Below, piece by piece: positions 32,517 through 45,514 of a DNA stretch of 64,000 nt. The notes under the pieces are model-generated. The model did not search any database and was not told where the DNA came from. It worked only from the letters and a program-made list of their open reading frames with translations. This DNA is from Selaginella moellendorffii (Eukaryota; Streptophyta; Lycopodiopsida; Selaginellales; Selaginellaceae): positions 3,544,451 to 3,608,450 of the forward strand of contig NW_003314263.1 of NCBI RefSeq assembly GCF_000143415.4. Direction: 5' to 3'. The translations under genes and the position numbers were made by a program. How positions within the stretch are numbered: position 1 is the stretch's first letter; each line of letters opens with the position of its first letter.

Positions 32517-35500
32517 ATGGCGGGCGCTCTAATCCAGTCGTGGGATGAGATCGAAGGAAAGGTGAAGAGCAAGGTGGGACAGCTAACGGGACTGCTCCAG
32601 CATTTCACCGCTTCTTCCGAGTCGGATTCCGATATTTACTACAAGGTCTGTGCGATCGATCGCCATCTGTGGTTGATTGAATGGATATTTCGGGAGAATG
32701 GGAGATTATTTCGGCTGTTTGGTTGTTTGTAGAGTTTGGCGAGCCAGCATGACACCGAGATTGAGGAGATTCTTCGCGAAACTGTGGGGCGACTCGAGCT
32801 CTTTAGAGATGCAATGCAGTATCGCGTCGAGGGAGATCACATCAAAGCCGCAGCCGAGGTAGAGCCTTTGTTTTCCTCTCTCTTTCTTTTCTTCCTTTTC
32901 GATACATGAAAGTAAGAAAGAAAAAAACGCAGGCTGTGCGACTTGAGGCCGAGAATGAGCTCAATGCTTATAAGAAGGTAAGAACTTCGTTCCTTCCATT
33001 TTTTTTGTTTTAATTCTTTTCTTCTTCTTCAATAGACATCTCAAGAGCGGCAAGAAGCATTGGAAGCGACTCACAACCAAAAGATGGAGCTTGTTGAGGG
33101 GTATGATTTTCACTTTGCAACTAGGAGGAGGAATGCTTACTGGGAATGTGGTGCTCTAGAGCAACAGGAATATGGCTTTAATGAGGGAGACGCTGGATAA
33201 AGCGACTACTGAGCTCCAGACAACGCTAGAAACAATCAGCCGTCTTTCGGATGTGTGTAAGATTCTTTTATCGCTCTCATTTGGCTAAATGCTCGCTTTC
33301 AGGAGCTTGAAAAAGCAAAGCTTTTGCACGAAAAAGAGGTAAGGTTGCTAAGTACGAACGACAACTTCATGCCGGTCTTTGTTTGATTTTCACCGGCCAG
33401 ATTGGAAAGGAACGGATTGAAAGAAAGAGCGAGGCAGAGGCTCTTTTGCAAAAGCACGAGGCTGAACTCCGGGCCCGGATTGAACGTCAAGAGGAAGAGC
33501 AAATGAAGCAAGAGGCTTCACACGAAGACCTGATGGATGTGAGAGCTTAATCACGTGTTTTGGTCCGTATTATGTTCGGTTTGATTATTTTCTCAGCAAC
33601 TTCGAGCTTATTACAAAGAGGAGATCAGTCGGCTGAAGGTAAGCTAGTCAGTTGATTCGATTTGTAAAATTTTATACTTTTGCAGGTAGAGAACGAAGAG
33701 AAGGTGTCTACACTTCAACAAAACTATGATGCATTACAATACGACTTGACTACCGAAGTAAGAATTTAATGATCTGGTCCAGTTTCACCTATCACTGGCT
33801 TTTTGTTTTTCAGAAACTAGCCATTCAGAACAGGTTGACTGTCGTTTAGAAGGAAAGGGAAGCTCTAGCACAAGAGACGGCCATGCTGAAAGGAAGCTTC
33901 AGAGAGGCCAATTCCTTGATTGAGAATGCTCATGCGGAAGCATTCTCATGAAGGTGGTTTTTACTAACTTGCTTTGGTTTCCTACTTTATCGTTCTTACG
34001 CTCTTGTATGATCTTGCCACGTAAAGGATTGCAGACGAGGTCTAGTTTGGAAGACGACATCCAAGTCCTGAAGGAAGACAACAGGCATTTGGTGCTACTC
34101 GTTTTGACGTCCCAATTATTTACATTTACAATTGCTTCATGTTGATCACCATATCAGGAGGAGCGATTGAAAGGTGCCCTTGCAGATATGTACAAGTTGT
34201 CCGAGCATGCAGAGTAAACTCCTGGCTCTGTTTGTCCGGTATAATTTTTTTCTTTCTTCCGAGTGGCCTTCTACAGTGTTGAGAAGAATGCATCTGCGAC
34301 AAGCTTGGCTGAACTGGTAGTACTTCGTTTTTCTAATTTTCGATAAATCTTGTTTTGTTTTGGCAGGAAGATATGATCCGAAGATTAAAGTACGAGTTAG
34401 ATAAGATGACTAGCAGCAGTAAGAAGAAAGAGGACATTATCAGTAATGATAACTGCAAGGTTGGGGATTGCATGGGTTTTATGTTGAAGAAATTTTTTAA
34501 CTAACGTTGATTTTTTCAGATTGAACAACTGCACTCATCCTTAACAAAGACCCAGAGAGAGCTGGACGTTGCATTGGCAGAGGTTTGCTGAAAGTGTTTA
34601 GGTTGTTATTGAACTTTGTCTCAACAGCTCGAGAAAGAACGATATAACATAGCAGTTAAGGACGACGAGATTCAAGAGCTAGATTCTGTGAAGAGAGGAA
34701 TTGGTGAAGAAGCGTCCCAGCTGCGTTCAAGCCTTTCAGAAGTATAATCAACAGTCCAAACTTTATTATTTGATTCGTGTGTTTTAGAAAGAAGACTATA
34801 TTCAACGGCTGGAGGTCAAGCTTAAAATTGGCGTGGCCGAACATGAGTTGAAACTGAAAAACATGGAGGAAGACTTTTCGCGAACGGTAGTACTTTTCTT
34901 CTTTCTTGTTTATTTATATTACTGTTCCTTCTTGTGTTCTACAGAGAGAACTTCGGCGAGAGAAGCACCGGAAGGGATTGCAGTCTAAGCTGAAGGAGCA
35001 ACAACTGAAACACCTGACTCATTTAAATATTTATCAGAAAAGGGTAAGCAAATGAAACATATGTTTTGATATCAATTATAGTGTCAGGTTGATCACCTCG
35101 AGGCTGAAATTGAGACGCTGAAAGTACATGGTGAACATGAGCTTAAGTCTCTAAACTCCCAAGTAACAGATCGTGAAGACAATTTTAAACTGGTACGCTG
35201 AAACTGGTCGACGATTTGAGCTTTATGTTCTGATGTGAAGGTGTGCTTAAATTTCGAACGAAAACTTCAAGAGTCTCAACGAAAGGGTACACAGCTGGAA
35301 GAGTCACTGGAGTTGCTGGCTCAAGAGGTAAGAAGATTGTCTCGTGTTTATTTGATCTGAATCAGTTGGTAGTTTTCAGCTTCGTTCGAGAGAAAGGCAA
35401 AAGGTTGCTGACATCGAATCATTAAACCGAGAAGTTGAGGATGCGAAACTTGCGGAGAAGAATGCCGAAGCGGCGGCTTTGCAAAGCTATTTGGCCAAGC

Positions 35501-37320
35501 TTGAACAGTAAACAAAAGACAAGGACGCGTTCATAGTCGTAGTTGTCATCACTGTAGGAAGGAGAAGGAATTCCATCAGAACGTGGAAGACGAATATGAG
35601 CGAGCTGAATGCGCAATTCAGAAGTTGAACGAGATGCATGCTATCGCTATAGAAGTTGCTCTCCATAACCATCAGGTTGGGCCTGTGTTTTTTTTTTCTT
35701 CTTTGCTTGTTTAGTAATTTTGCAAATTCTGCAGATGGAGCGTGACGCTCTTAAAAACGCGTTTGAGGAAACTAAGGTAAATCATTTTCAATTTATACTC
35801 TAGAAACACTTAATCTGCATGACAGGCACAAGAGATTCGAGTGGCAGCTGAGAAATATCAGAAGCAAATAGAGGAGGCTGAGGCTGAGTTTGAAGAGGAG
35901 CGCAGAAGGTTCAGGCGTGAGCAGGATGAAACACGAGTTGTAGTCGTTCAGCAACAAAATGCTTTAGTAATGGCTCATCAGCACGCTCTTGAGGTATTTC
36001 CTGTTGCTTTTCAGAATTTCCTTGTATGTAACGCATTGGAAAAACACAGGCTCAAATGAAAAAGGCAGAGGTTGAGGTGACTCAACTCAAAGAAACTCAT
36101 GCGAGGGAGATGGCTATTGCTGTGTCTCGGTCCACTGAAAAGGTGGTCTTGGAATCTCTGACCTTGCATGACGACCACAAGAAGCGGCTAGAACGTCTTT
36201 CTGAAGTCCATAGATCAGAGACGCAAAAACTGAACGAGATCCACGCAAAGGAAACAGAGAAGGTTGGCTTGCTCTTATTTATATTGTCTTCTTTCTAACT
36301 CCTCCAGGCAGACTAAATCCCATAACTCTCACTTGATGCACCGTATCACCGATCTGGAAAACATGGTGACTCTTAAGGTTCGGCTCATCACCATCATTTC
36401 GTCTCGCTCACTCTTGATTCTTACAGGAGCAAAAACTGAAAGATTTAAGCGATAACAGGCGTGAGATTGAAATAAAGAGCGAATCTGCTTTGAAGGAGTT
36501 GAGGCTGAGCCATGAGAAAGCGTAAGCTTTAATTTAGTTAAGCCGCACGTATTCCTTTCTTTGTACTGCCAGCTTCAACTTTCAGCGGTGCAAGTTTTCC
36601 AAGGACAAGGAAGCTATGGCAAAGCAACTGGAAAAGAAATACCGGACCGAGCTAGACGCCTGCAACACGTTTCATGCACAGCAATACCAAAATCCCCAAC
36701 AAGATCTCAACCGTAGCAAGGTAGCCTGTTTCGCTTTTACATTCTTCTGTATCAAGAAGACACAAAGAAAAAAACTTACCGTGAAGTCTTTGGTACGCCA
36801 GATCTTTAGCTTCGCACAACTCTTGAAGCTTCACGTACAGCTGCTCCAAGTATGTAATTCTCTCCACATCTTCTGGTTTCGACTCTCGGTTATCAAATCG
36901 TTCCTGCAGCTCTGGAAAAAGCAAAGTAAAAATCTTGTCAACAGGACACACAGAGACGTTACCTTCAGCTTCACAAACTGTTGCTGTAGCTCTGTCATTT
37001 CTGCTTGCTTTTGCCTCATCACAAGCTGGCGATTCCAAGAAAGACGCATTGGCTGATGGCTTACTCGCAGGTGAGTCGAAACAAATCAAGATGGAAATGC
37101 TAAACCGAGAAGAAAACTACAACAAAATCTTCAGGAGCTCCCCAGTGGTCCAGCCGGTAAACTTACCTTACGTTTAGACTCCTCGCTTTTGGTTCGATTT
37201 ATTTTTCCCTCTATGTTATGCTAGACATCGATTGAATTGAAGCCAAGGAGCCCATCGCGATCGGCGCAAGGCTCACGCTCAGCATCTCGTCAAGGCAACC
37301 GTGTAGAAATAAAGTTCTAG
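32517..37320 (+). pseudogene. FAM184-like gene copy, unit 2, broken
   Basis: Follows the unit 1 gene exon by exon. A TAG at 33847-33849 replaces a Tyr codon (unit 1 reads VVYKERE). The end of the same exon is scrambled near 33937-33955 and lost its normal splice donor context. An internal segment, 36755-37040, is inverted: the RESKPEDVERI exon now lies on the minus strand, so the conserved C-terminal block cannot be joined. Last exon 37228-37320 is intact. Confidence 0.88.
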
Positions 37321-37639
37321 ATCATTCTAAGTGCCACCTGGTAAATTAAAGCAAGACGTCGGCATTGTTTTCTTCCCTTGATCCATCTTAAATTTATAAA
37401 AGTTCGCCGCATGGCAAACTCTGCTGACCGCTGTTGACTCGCCTCTTTGACATAATTCAAGAAGCATTTTGACTTGGAAGAACAGCAGAAGTTTACGAAG
37501 TTAACCAGCGTAACTTTGCCATTCACGCTAGGAGTTAATCCAAGTGAATTTGCTAGCGTGCATCAGAATGCTTCGATGTAGAAGCGAATCCTGCTTTTCT
37601 TGCCTTTCGGGCTTGTATAAAATCGCATTGTGGCTGGAC

Positions 37640-37891
37640 CTAAATCTCGGAAGATTGGGAGGAGCAGTGGGCGACGCTAGGCATCGCTCATTCGGAGGTG
37701 GTGGGAGCTTTAGAATTTGGTGGGGTGCTGGCGGTTGGCGACCTCAGCGTCGCTCTTGTGGAGGCTGCGGACCGACACAGAGTCAGCTCGGCTAAGATGA
37801 CAACAACGAATGTGGAAGTTGCTGGTGGTATGTATGTGCCTCATAAGAATTAAATGGCTTAACTTTTGCTGTGCAGAAGAACAATCCGCTG
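37640..37891 (+). pseudogene. Orphaned first exon of the unit 2 ankyrin gene
   Basis: Matches the leading exon of the unit 1 ankyrin gene ([19 protein letters not shown]) and the start of its exon 2 (acttttgctgtgcagaagaacaatcc). The sequence is then cut by the ELP3-bearing insertion, so this exon is separated from the rest by about 2 kb. Confidence 0.75.
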
Positions 37892-39090
<1,199 letters not shown>

Positions 39091-39870
39091 CATATAGCGA
39101 AGATGAATAAAATCAGTGAGATCTTATGACAGCACATATTGTATTTAAAAGCTGCTAGTAATGAGATCAAACTCTACAACAAGTTGTAGTGCTAGTAATC
39201 CTAGGTGGTGTTTTACATTCCTTCCACCCAGCAAAACTATCTTGAATGCTAGCAAATCAAAGTTGACTCCAATTATTGCAAACTAGTTATCTGCGAGATT
39301 GAATCCATTTATTATATTGAATAAAATAACACCAAGATTTCTCCAGTAATCAAAAGTTACTACAATTAGCAACTTTCTAAACACCTTTGATGATAGCCGA
39401 ACGATTTCGGTCAAATTCAAGGAAACAACCACCATTCGTTTTTCCAATCTTATTGCTTACAAAACCCATGCCGTCACGTAGTCAAGCGTTTGGACCGTCA
39501 GATCACATCCCAGCCCTTGGATGATTAGAAGCGTCGAAATGTGAAGCTTCCATGGAGCATGGGCTTCCGTGTAGAAGTTTTGTGGTCCAAAGCGGCCAAG
39601 TCTCCAAGTTATCATAGCTTCAAATATTTTAAGCCCTAGCTCCCAAACCATTTTCCGTTCTCCTCATTTCTTCCGGCTCGATCGATCCAGGGATGTAGCG
39701 CCAGGATCTGGATCTCGATCGACTCGACTTCTAGTGGTAGCTCGTCGAATCGGGGCTGGAATTTTGTAGGTCGCCTCGCCCCGGAATTCCAGATATTGCC
39801 GAAAAGATTGCATTGGATCATCGCGAAAGAGGGGAAAAGGGGGGAGCGATGGCGGCTCCGACCGAGGTGG
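39091..39870. other. Remainder of the 2-kb insertion, ending in promoter/leader-like DNA
   Basis: 39091-39450 is AT-rich with no gene. 39600-39870 is more GC-rich and resembles a plant 5' leader, ending in gcgatggcggctcc. It joins the ankyrin exon at 39871 and may now serve as its promoter. A short open frame ATG 39849 to TAG 39875 (MAAPTEVE) spans the junction. Confidence 0.45.
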
Positions 39871-39892
39871 AGTAGCTTCCATACTTTCCAGA

Positions 39893-42800
39893 ATGGAGGG
39901 AGCCAAGCAAGATCTAGATTTCGATGGTATCTCGTCTCTTGAGCTCTTGATCTCTTCTTACAAGTGTATACTTAGCTTTGAAGTGGCTCATTTTGTGCAG
40001 AACCATTTGAAGCGCTCCTTGGTAATCCGGGTGACCCCGGCTGCGAGGATAAAGTAAAGAGCATGATAGAAAATGGCTGGGATATCCACAATCTCGTTGA
40101 TGACCATGGTGCCACCACTGCACTCCATTGGGCAAGCGCGAGTGGGAATCTCAGACTGGTCAAGGCTTTACTTCCCAGAAGCATCAGAGACATCCTCAAA
40201 AAGGATGGGCTTGGCAACACTGCACTTCATGCAGCTGTTATGAGCAACGTTGCGGGGGTTGTTGAGGTATTGCTTGAACAAATCATGAAGAAGAATCTAA
40301 AAGCTGTGGGCTTGTGCAACAACAAAGGAGAAACACCCTTGCACATGGCAGCTACATTCCAAGATGGAACAAATGTTACCCGTTTGCTAACTTTACTTCC
40401 GACGAGCATTGATGACATCGTGAGGCCTGATAACGATGGGAATACCCCACTTCATGTAGCTGCTTTTTGGGGTTACCATGGCACGTTCGAATATATGATT
40501 AAACGGCTAGGAGCCAACTTTGACGCCGATCAGTATGTCAACAACGATGGCAACACGCCTCTTCACGTGGCTATGACAGAAGGATGTGGGAACATGTGTC
40601 TTTTGTTGATAAAATTGGGTGCTAATCTTCACAAACTCAACAAAGCTGGCTTTTCACCACTGATGCTGTTGACAAAGGTGCGTCAGCCTCTCCAGGTGAG
40701 AATCATGAGGAAAGTCCTCAAGAGAATACTGTCAACCGACCTAGCAGGTATTTCTGAAGAGCTTATGCGATTGCTGACAGTTCCCGAGGTTGGGCATCTC
40801 TTAGTCTTGCATGGCTGCCTTTGTATTGGGAAACTGGACCTGGTGAAGCCTCTATTTAGGCACTTTGACGTCGAGCATAATCGTCTTGCCCAGCTACTGG
40901 TTGAGAAGGACAGCAGGTTTACAGGGGAGACCTCTTTGCATGTAGCAGCTTATGGACAGGATGTTGCGGTTCTGAACATGGTGGTGGAGAAGCTGCAGGA
41001 AGGTGGGGACCCTTGGGACGTAGACTGCACTAACAACATGGGGCAGACGCCTTTGCACATTGCATTTGCAGGAGGCAACACTAAAATGGTTGAGCGTTTG
41101 CTCGAGCTTAAAGCTGATATAAACAAGACTGATAACATGGGGACTGGCATGCTGCACTTTGCTTGTAGAGGTAAAGGTAGGAAGGTTGAGGTTCTTGAGC
41201 TCTTGGAGGAGAAGCTAGGGGAGCAGCTGGAAATCAGCAAGGCAACAAAGACTGGCTTGACCCCGCTGCATTATGCAGCTTGGAATGATAAAGAGGAAGC
41301 AGGAAAATGGTTGATAAACAGGAATGCCGATTTGACTGCTGAGGATTCTGTTGAAAGACTTATGCCATGGCATTGGGCTGTCATTGGAGGATCTAAAAAG
41401 TATACTTGGCTTGTCGACTCTCACTTGGAAAGAAGCGTAAGATTGTTTAATGGGAATGTGGACTTTGAAAGGTGGCAACAGGTGTTTCATTTAATTGAAG
41501 CCCATCGCTCACATGAGCCGGATTTGGTGTGTTGGAAAGTATTAAACCGTATTCAGGCGCAGCACAAGAAACTTGAGCCTGGATTATTGGCTTGCATTGC
41601 GGCTTTAGGAGATAGTGACACAAATGAAAAGCTTGCATCACTTCTCATTAAATTCTCATCGGACGAGCAGGCTAAGGATTACATTTTAAAAATAGTCAAG
41701 GAATCACGAATATTGGAATGGGCTGCATTCTATGCCAAGGACACAACAAGGGGAAGAACACGAGCCAGCGATGTAGAGCCAATGTTCAGGGCCTTGCAGA
41801 TCTTAAGCCAACTAGATCGTCGTGGCAAAGAGCAACTAAATAGATATGCTTCTAGCAGCCAGTTTTTGGTGGATGCTTTCAAGATTGGTTTCCTTAGTGA
41901 AGATGTGTGGAAATCCGGGTTTGCCACGAGCCTAGCTACAGCATGCAGTCGATGGGGGCTTGGCGATCTGATCAAGTCAGTCCTGCTGCCAAGTGCTCGT
42001 TGGTCTGACCAGGAATCGAACGAGAATCTAAACAGGGTCCTGAGAAGTAGACATTTGGCCCACATGAGCATCTCTAACTTGGAGGAGGACATCCCTCTGG
42101 CTTACTGGTTAACAAGGCTGAAAGTGAAAAACACAGCAGAAAGTACTGGCAGTGACCAAGACGAGAACAAGAGCAAAGCTCATGTAAAGAAAGTTGAAGA
42201 TCTTTTAGAAAGCAGGAAGATTGGAGGGATGCTGGAGTACCCAAATGACAAGGGAGCTCACACAGGCAGGACTGCCTTGCATTGGTCCACCATCTTTGAG
42301 GAGACCTCTACCACCCTCTCTATCCTCCATACAAGGAATTGTAGAGTTGACATATTTGACAACTTTGGAAAGGCACCATATTGGTATGCTCCAAAATCCT
42401 GGAAAAACAGCTTTCTGCTCAACAGCCTGAAGTGGGAGCAGTACCTGGACAACTTGCACAGGGACCGGGAACTGTTTGTAGATGCCCTCAATGCCATATT
42501 GGTGGGGGCAGCTCTGATTGCAAGTGTGACATACAGTGGATCCCTCAGCCCACCTCTGCAATACTCCCTGAAGCTCATGAACCACGGCCAGCAGGAGGAT
42601 GACCTCAAGTATGTGGCCATCAACAATCCAGGAGTGAAAGCATTCTGGATCTTCAACAGCCTCTCCTTCTTCTTTGCAATGGCAAGTGCACTGGCTGGAG
42701 TTGCAGGCATCCTCCCACTGCCCCAGGTGTTTGACTTGGGTGTCATTGACAGGCTGAGGTGGACACTGCTCCTCGCTGCAAGCCTGCTGGTTGGCTCGAT

Positions 42801-43188
42801 TTGCTTTGTTCTCGTGGCGTTTGCATGTGCAGGCTTTGCAGTCTTGCCACCTTTGTTCCGCTACAACGTTGTTATGATAGTCACATCGGTGCCGGGGGGA
42901 TTGCTGTGCATGCTGATGACTTTGCTGTTTATCAAGGCGCTCTCTCCGCTTCTGTCTTGGGCGTACACATGGTATACTGATGCTCCTGGTCTGAAAGCCC
43001 CGAAACAGGAGGGCAGAGTGGAGGAAACTGCGGTGGATGTTGTTGACACTGAGGACCAGAATGCCGGCAAGATCTTGAGGTGGGTGCTAGACCCAAGTAA
43101 ACAACCGGTTTACTCTGGTGTGATCTACCGGAGGATTCGTGGATACCCGTGGATGGATGGTTTGGAGCGGCTTGGTCAGAGTAGCTGA
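39893..43188 (+). CDS. Ankyrin-repeat protein with PGG-like membrane domain, unit 2, new 5' end
   Basis: Exons 39893-39926 and 40001-43188 give about 1073 residues, starting at the Met of MEGAKQDLDFD. The original leader exons were displaced by the insertion, and a 5-base loss before this ATG would break the old frame, so this start is required. The ankyrin repeats (TALHWASASGNL, TPLHMAATFQDG, TPLHVAMTEGCG, TPLHIAFAGGN and others) and the four C-terminal helices are complete. No stop interrupts 1062 codons of the last exon, which suggests selection or very recent duplication. Amino-acid changes concentrate in the ankyrin half, while the last 330 residues are almost identical to unit 1. Confidence 0.8.
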
Positions 43189-43221
43189 GTTGTCTTGTTT
43201 GCTCTCGCGGCTTCATCCCCA

Positions 43222-43637
43222 TCTGCTGCTTTCGACCGCGTTTGATCTTCACAGTACCTGATTTGTAGCACTTGCTATAAGCTCCTGGTTAATCACCAGA
43301 CCGTGCTCTTCTCCGGCTTCTTCGGCCACCAGGTATGCCTCTCGCAGGAAAACGTATTGCTCGGCTGCCAGCCAAGGTGGTGACGTCCGAGACGAGCGCC
43401 CTCTTCTACACGGTAAAGCTCAGGAGCTCCAGGATCCCGGAGACCCCAGCCGGAGTGTGACACGCCCGCTGGGAGAATTCGTAAGGAACGGTAGCCTCTG
43501 GAAGTTCTCGAGCTGCCCGAGCTAGAGCCTTCCGGATATGAGATGACAAAGGACGCGTCCTTGATTGAGCCACAGCTTTCTTCCGTTCCGTCACAGCCAG
43601 TTCTCCGTCCCATGAAAGCAGCTCGACGTAGGAATCC
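43222..43637 (-). pseudogene. 3' part of gene X, unit 2 end
   Basis: Nearly identical copy of 30185-30600, again cut at the same base where FUSC sequence begins (43638). Small changes (AFMGRR for GFMGRR in one frame) show it is a separate copy. Confidence 0.5.
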
Positions 43638-44378
43638 TCGGAAGAAGGCGACCCGGAATTGTTCAAGACTCTGCAGTTCTTCGCATGGCAATGGCCTGTT
43701 CTTGGCCTGTTGAAGCACTCATCTGTTCCAGAAGAGCAGTGAGACTTGCACGCAGGGAACTCGAGCTTAACTTGAAGAAAATCCAGGAATGCATGCAGGT
43801 GATATTTGACGTGCACAGCATAGAATGCAGTGAGTGCTTTAAAGCAACGATACCTGAGCTGAGAAAGAAGAAGCAAACAATCAGAGATGGAGTTGAACGT
43901 CTGAGACAACTTACAGCCGAAGCAAGAGCAGAGCCTGACTTCTGGCACGCACCGTTTCATGACAATATCTATAGCAAGCTCTGGGAGAGTCAGAGTGAGT
44001 TACCTGAGCGTCGCAACAGTCGACTTCCGGTCAGAAGGCAAACTGTTCACTGGTGGTGTCACTCGCCAACTAAAGATAAGCCAAATTGGCCTCTCAAAAA
44101 CTTTCGAGTGCACTTATCAGTCCCTGCGCCAAAAAAGAAGCAAGGCCCAGCATACTGCAGACATAGAGAATCAGTTTGAAGAGTCTAGCATCAAAGACGA
44201 CGTCGACACCTCACCTCCAGAAGAAATCTACGGAGATTTCCAGCTAGTGCATTCGGAAGCCGCGTTGACGATTGGAGCAATCGGCTTTTGCTGCCACGAG
44301 CTTCTAAAACAAGCCACGTATCTCAAAAAGCTGACGCAAGAGCTGCTACTGCAGGAAGAAGAAGAATCGCAAAGTTAG
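43638..44378 (+). pseudogene. Truncated FUSC transporter copy, unit 3
   Basis: Matches 19004-19776 and 30601-31373. It carries further deletions: about 15 bases lost near 43704 and 17 bases near 43995 (gtgagttacctg), so the C-terminal part lies in two frames (43685-44179 and 43959-44378). Confidence 0.9.
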
Positions 44379-44539
44379 AATTGGATATAGTTCTGTAAGC
44401 AAAATGTAAGCAAGAATGCCTTCTGTAAGCAAGAAGGCAAAGCATCTTTGAACTAAATTTTAAAAACTTACACTCTCAAAATCAGCATATAGCGAAGAAG
44501 TCTCATTTAGACGTAAAACTACATAAAATACATAAATCG

Positions 44540-45411
44540 TCAACCTCTTGCAGAGAGCAAGCCTTGTAATTCACCCCTTCTCTTTTCTAGCTCCTGCAAA
44601 TCCAGATGAGAGCACAATTCGCAAAATCTACGCAAGAGATACCTCGAGATCTTTAGCAGCCTTCTCGCGCCCTTTTGATTTTTCAATGCGGAAACGCTTG
44701 AATTTTCTAATGCACAAAAGGCCCTGCCAGTTGATGGAAGAAAACAGTGGTAAAACCTCCAAGAAAACGAACAAAAGCATACTCACTGCTACAACGTAAA
44801 CGGCACCACATCCCAGGAGCATTCCACTAGCGACTTCCGAAAAGACCACTTGATAAGCACGGTCCTTGTGCTCATCTGATAGGGCCTTTGTCATCACTGC
44901 TACACTGCAAAACAAAGCTCTCGTTAACAAAGAAGAGCGAAGAAAGAAATTTTGTAAGAGAAGCTTACAAAATTTGCAGCATGCCTCGTCCAACCCAGTA
45001 CTCAAGAACCTATGCACAAAACGAGCGAGTAATCACATCGAAAGAGCAGAAGAAAAGCGGTTCTAGAACTTACACGCCAGAACTTCAAGAAGAATTCCCA
45101 TTCGGTCTCGGCCGAAGCAACGAAGAGCGCGATCACTACCGCGTAGCAGCGAAGAATCCCTTCAAATATCTGTAGAAACGAAGGTGAAACATCCATCTAG
45201 GCTCGATGTTGGACGAGAAGAGAAACTTACATCGCGGCCATGCTTGAAGGCTCGCACCACCGAAATCACACTCGCACAGCAAGGCCGAGATCGCAGTGAG
45301 AGCGCTAAATATCCGAAATGCGATCACCAGAGCGTCCGGCCCTCGCGGCTCTCGTCGATCTAGACTGCTTCTGCTGCTCTCGGCGTCGCCCTCGCTAAGA
45401 ATGGAACTCAT
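44540..45411 (-). pseudogene. COPI-associated gene copy, unit 3, frameshifted
   Basis: Six-exon layout is kept and exons 2-6 read well (EGILRCYAVVIALFVA, VASGMLLGCGAVYVVA). Exon 1 lost 8 bases near 45272 (cactcgcacagc), which shifts the frame inside the first helix. An alternative frame from that point is open to the exon end but no longer hydrophobic. Confidence 0.82.
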
Positions 45412-45514
45412 CGATCGATCGATCCGCAAACCCTACCAGAGCCTTCTTTCAAAGAGAAGAGAAATTTCTACCATAGCCATTCTTTTTAGGGTTCTTGGCC
45501 AATGTTTTGCTACT

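Noticed and set aside
36652-37089. 145-codon minus-strand frame as a separate gene
   Set aside because: It is the inverted exon segment of the unit 2 FAM184 copy, read through its flanks.
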